A stretch of 27,636 nucleotides of DNA from Bacteroidota bacterium (GTDB lineage: Bacteria; Bacteroidota; Bacteroidia; CAILMK01): NCBI GenBank assembly GCA_013287095.1, contig JABDEJ010000024.1, positions 1-27,636 of the forward strand. The letters are read 5' to 3'. The position numbers and the translations under genes are program-made. Positions 25,450-27,636 of this stretch are shown one piece after another; positions within the stretch are counted from its first letter, which is position 1; each line of letters opens with the position of its first letter. The notes below the pieces were generated by a model, which did no database searches, was not told the origin of the DNA, and was given only the letters and a program-made list of their open reading frames with translations.

Positions 25450-25508
25450 ATAAATCATTACTCAACAATCGGAATAACCGATTATTGGTCATTGGTAATT
25501 GATAATTG

Positions 25509-25841
25509 TTACGCTTCCGCTGTCGGCCCGCCAAAATTCATCGGGAAACCTTCGAAACGCTCGCCTTCGTCAATACGGCCGTGGGTTTGCTCGAACTTGT
25601 CAATATTGTCGCCAAGGGCTGTAAGCAGTCTTTTTGCGTGTTGCGGCGTAAGCAAAATCCTTGCTTTTACACGGGCTTGCGGTACCCCCGGCATGATGCG
25701 TATGAAATCCAACACAAACTCTGAATTTGAATGCGTGATGATAGCCAGGTTGCTATATGTACCTTCGGCTACATCGTTTGGCAACTCAATATTCAGGGCG
25801 TTGGGATCCGGGTTTTTATTATCGTTTTCGTTATTTGCCAT
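25509..25841 (-). CDS. DUF3467 family protein
   Basis: 110 residues from the ATG at 25841 (MANNENDNKNPDPNALN). The frame is open to 25922, but the extra 27 residues come from palindrome-rich intergenic DNA and are not conserved-looking. The body matches what I know of DUF3467: GTYSNLAIITHSNSEFVLDFI, RIMPGVPQARVKARILLTPQHAKRLLTALGDNI and KFEQTHG near the end. The gene sits directly after rpoC in many Bacteroidota; its function is unknown. Here it is separated from rpoC by a strong terminator and followed by its own, so it is likely a single-gene unit. No clear promoter is seen. Confidence 0.9.
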   Translation of the reverse strand: MANNENDNKNPDPNALNIELPNDVAEGTYSNLAIITHSNSEFVLDFIRIMPGVPQARVKARILLTPQHAKRLLTALGDNIDKFEQTHGRIDEGERFEGFPMNFGGPTAEA

Positions 25842-25933
25842 TTTATTTAATTTTTTTGGGTTTATGTTTTTAAGAATCATCCCCAATTTCATTCCTTGCT
25901 CTCGCAAGGAGCCCACCTTCAAAGGGGGATTCT

Positions 25934-25965
25934 AAAAAACAATCCCCTCTTTTCGGAGGGGATTG
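25934..25965 (-). terminator. Intrinsic terminator of the rpoBC unit
   Basis: Minus strand CAATCCCCTC (25956-25965 on the other strand), loop CGAAAA, GAGGGGATTG, then TTTTTT. Perfect 10-bp GC-rich stem, 21 nt after the rpoC stop. It insulates the island from RNA polymerase operon transcription. Confidence 0.93.
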
Positions 25966-25986
25966 TTATCAGTTATTTATGTCTAA

Positions 25987-27636
25987 TTACGCTTTTGCCA
26001 AAAGCTTGTCATATTCTTCCTGCGAACCAACGATCAGGTTTTCATATTCCCTGAGCCCCGTACCGGCAGGTATCTTATGTCCAACGATGACGTTTTCTTT
26101 CAAGCCGTTCAATGTATCTACCTTACCGGAGATGGCAGCTTCGTTAAGCACCTTGGTCGTTTCCTGGAAGGAAGCGGCTGAAAGGAAGCTCTGCGTGCCC
26201 AAACTGGCACGGGTAATACCTTGCAACAACGGACTTGTCGTAGCCGACACTGCCTCACGGGCCTCAACGAGGGCTTTGTCCCTGCGTTTGAGGATGGAGT
26301 TTTCTTCACGAAGCTGACGGGAACTGATGATCTGGCCTGCTTTCAGGTTTTCAGAATCACCCTGGTCGGTAACAATCTTCTTGTCAAATATCCAGTTGTT
26401 TTCCTCATCCACATCGAACTTGTCAACGGCATCGCCTTCAAGGAAACGAGTATCGCCCGGGTTGTCAACCATTACTTTCTGCATCATCTGGCGTACAATG
26501 ACCTCAATATGTTTATCATTGATCTTTACACCCTGCAGACGGTAAACTTCCTGGATACCGTTCAATATATACTGTTGCACTGCGAACGGTCCTTTGATCT
26601 TCAGGATGTCAGCAGGAGTTACAGCGCCATCGGAAAGTGGGTCACCGGCCCTTACGTAATCGTTTTCCTGTACAAGGATGTGCTTGGACAGTGGCACCAG
26701 GTATTTTTTGGTTTCGCCATCTTTTGAAGTAACCAGGATTTCCCTGTTACCACGTTTGATAGCTCCGAATGCAACCGTACCGTCAATTTCTGAGATAACT
26801 GATGGGTTTGATGGGTTTCTCGCTTCGAAAAGTTCTGTAACCCGCGGCAAACCACCTGTGATATCCCTTGTTTTTGAAGTGGCACGTGGTATTTTTACCA
26901 GGATCTCCCCTGCAACCACCTTTGCCTTATCTTCAACAATGATGTGGGCGCCTACCGGAAGGTTGTATTCTCGAAGGACTTCACCGCCTTTGTTCAAGAC
27001 TTTAACAGTAGGGATTTTGGTCTTGTCCCTTGTTTCGGTAATAACCTTTTCCCTGTGACCGGTTTGTTCGTCAACTTCTTCACGAAAGGTGGTACCTTCA
27101 ATGATATTTTCAAAGATGGTTTTACCAAGGAATTCTGAAAGGATTACCGCATTGTATGGATCCCATGCACAGATTCTATCACCTTTCTTCACTTTTTGTC
27201 CGTTTTTCATGTAGACCTGTGAGCCATAAGGAATATTGTAAGATACCATGGTTACCCTTGTAGCCACATCTACCACACGTATTTCCCCCGAACGGCCAAT
27301 AACTACATCAACAGGACCTTCATCGGTTTTGAAATTTACGGTAGAAACACCCTCAAATTCCAACTCACCATCAAATTTGGCAACGATCTGGCTTTCTGAA
27401 GCAATCTTTGATGCTGCACCACCCACGTGGAATGTACGCAAGGTAAGCTGTGTACCAGGTTCACCGATACTTTGGGCAGCGATAACACCAACAGATTCGC
27501 CTTTTTGTACCATCCTGCCTGTAGCCAGGTTACGACCATAGCATTTTTCGCAAGTTCCCCTACGACTTTCACAGGTCAAAACAGAACGTATTTCTACAAA
27601 TTCTATCGGGCTATTCTCTATAAGGGTACACAAATC
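25987..27636 (-). CDS. rpoC: DNA-directed RNA polymerase subunit beta' (C-terminal part)
   Basis: The frame is open from the window edge and encodes the last 549 residues of beta', about the C-terminal 40 percent. The cysteines of the second zinc site are visible (C22, C29 and C32 of the fragment, in [12 protein letters not shown]), followed by the [14 protein letters not shown] and [10 protein letters not shown] segments that include the bridge-helix/trigger-loop region. The long middle section carries the beta'-jaw and the family end [11 protein letters not shown]. The TTG near 27633 is an internal leucine, not a start. The gene enters from outside the window, with rpoB expected upstream. 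Confidence 0.98.
   Translation of the reverse strand, partial: DLCTLIENSPIEFVEIRSVLTCESRRGTCEKCYGRNLATGRMVQKGESVGVIAAQSIGEPGTQLTLRTFHVGGAASKIASESQIVAKFDGELEFEGVSTVNFKTDEGPVDVVIGRSGEIRVVDVATRVTMVSYNIPYGSQVYMKNGQKVKKGDRICAWDPYNAVILSEFLGKTIFENIIEGTTFREEVDEQTGHREKVITETRDKTKIPTVKVLNKGGEVLREYNLPVGAHIIVEDKAKVVAGEILVKIPRATSKTRDITGGLPRVTELFEARNPSNPSVISEIDGTVAFGAIKRGNREILVTSKDGETKKYLVPLSKHILVQENDYVRAGDPLSDGAVTPADILKIKGPFAVQQYILNGIQEVYRLQGVKINDKHIEVIVRQMMQKVMVDNPGDTRFLEGDAVDKFDVDEENNWIFDKKIVTDQGDSENLKAGQIISSRQLREENSILKRRDKALVEAREAVSATTSPLLQGITRASLGTQSFLSAASFQETTKVLNEAAISGKVDTLNGLKENVIVGHKIPAGTGLREYENLIVGSQEEYDKLLAKA

Noticed and set aside
25842..25922. Longer N terminus for the DUF3467 protein.
   Set aside because: The added codons come from hairpin-rich intergenic DNA directly after the rpoC terminator; MANNENDN at 25841 is a typical start for the family.
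25315..25935. A 206-codon plus-strand frame across the DUF3467 gene.
   Set aside because: It runs antisense to a recognised gene, crosses its terminator and a palindrome dimer, and shows no domain.

Overview
The window looks like a chromosomal segment of a Bacteroidota bacterium, probably from the Chitinophagaceae/Sphingobacteriia side. This is inferred from gene content and not from a database search. The grounds are: rpoC followed by a DUF3467 gene and then the str-S10-spc ribosomal block with no tuf gene between fusA and rpsJ; promoters of the TTTG-N20-TAnnTTTG type; and a giant secreted protein ending in a type A type IX secretion (T9SS) sorting domain. Every gene I accept is on the minus strand, so transcription runs from high to low coordinates.

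Layout, in order of transcription. 27636-25987 is the 3' part of rpoC, closed by a strong intrinsic terminator (25934-25965). 25841-25509 is a DUF3467 gene with its own terminator (25418-25449). 25417-11390 is an accessory island of about 14 kb. 10987-1 is an unbroken run of 20 translation genes: rpsL, rpsG, fusA, rpsJ, rplC, rplD, rplW, rplB, rpsS, rplV, rpsC, rplP, rpmC, rpsQ, rplN, rplX, rplE, rpsN, rpsH and rplF (cut by the window edge). They probably form one transcription unit starting at a promoter near 11089-11120.

The island originally held one giant gene of 3281 codons, which I could rebuild exactly: join(24746..24429, 21556..12029) on the minus strand. It encodes a signal peptide, an SBBP seven-bladed propeller, a CARDB-like domain, 26 tandem Ig/PKD-like repeats of about 78 residues, a PKD domain, a dockerin-like calcium-loop pair, a cohesin-like domain and a T9SS C-terminal domain. 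An IS1595-family transposon (21565-24428, with matched terminal inverted repeats and a perfect 8-bp target duplication CTTTGGAA) sits at codon 106, separating the signal peptide from the rest. The element carries the transposase, a translationally coupled KilA-N gene, a terminator, a block of imperfect hairpins and two small membrane-protein genes.

Both ends of the island, and a decayed REP-associated (RAYT-type) transposase at its 3' end, carry fifteen copies of the 13-mer palindrome AAGTTGNCAACTT (one of them degenerate). Twelve of these are arranged as six dimers with a strict 5-nt spacer. In the transposase remnant the repeats are read in frame as KLPT-type linkers. The most interesting points are this dimer family and its in-frame use, the reconstructable IS insertion with unusual cargo, and an RGG-rich tail on ribosomal protein S3.
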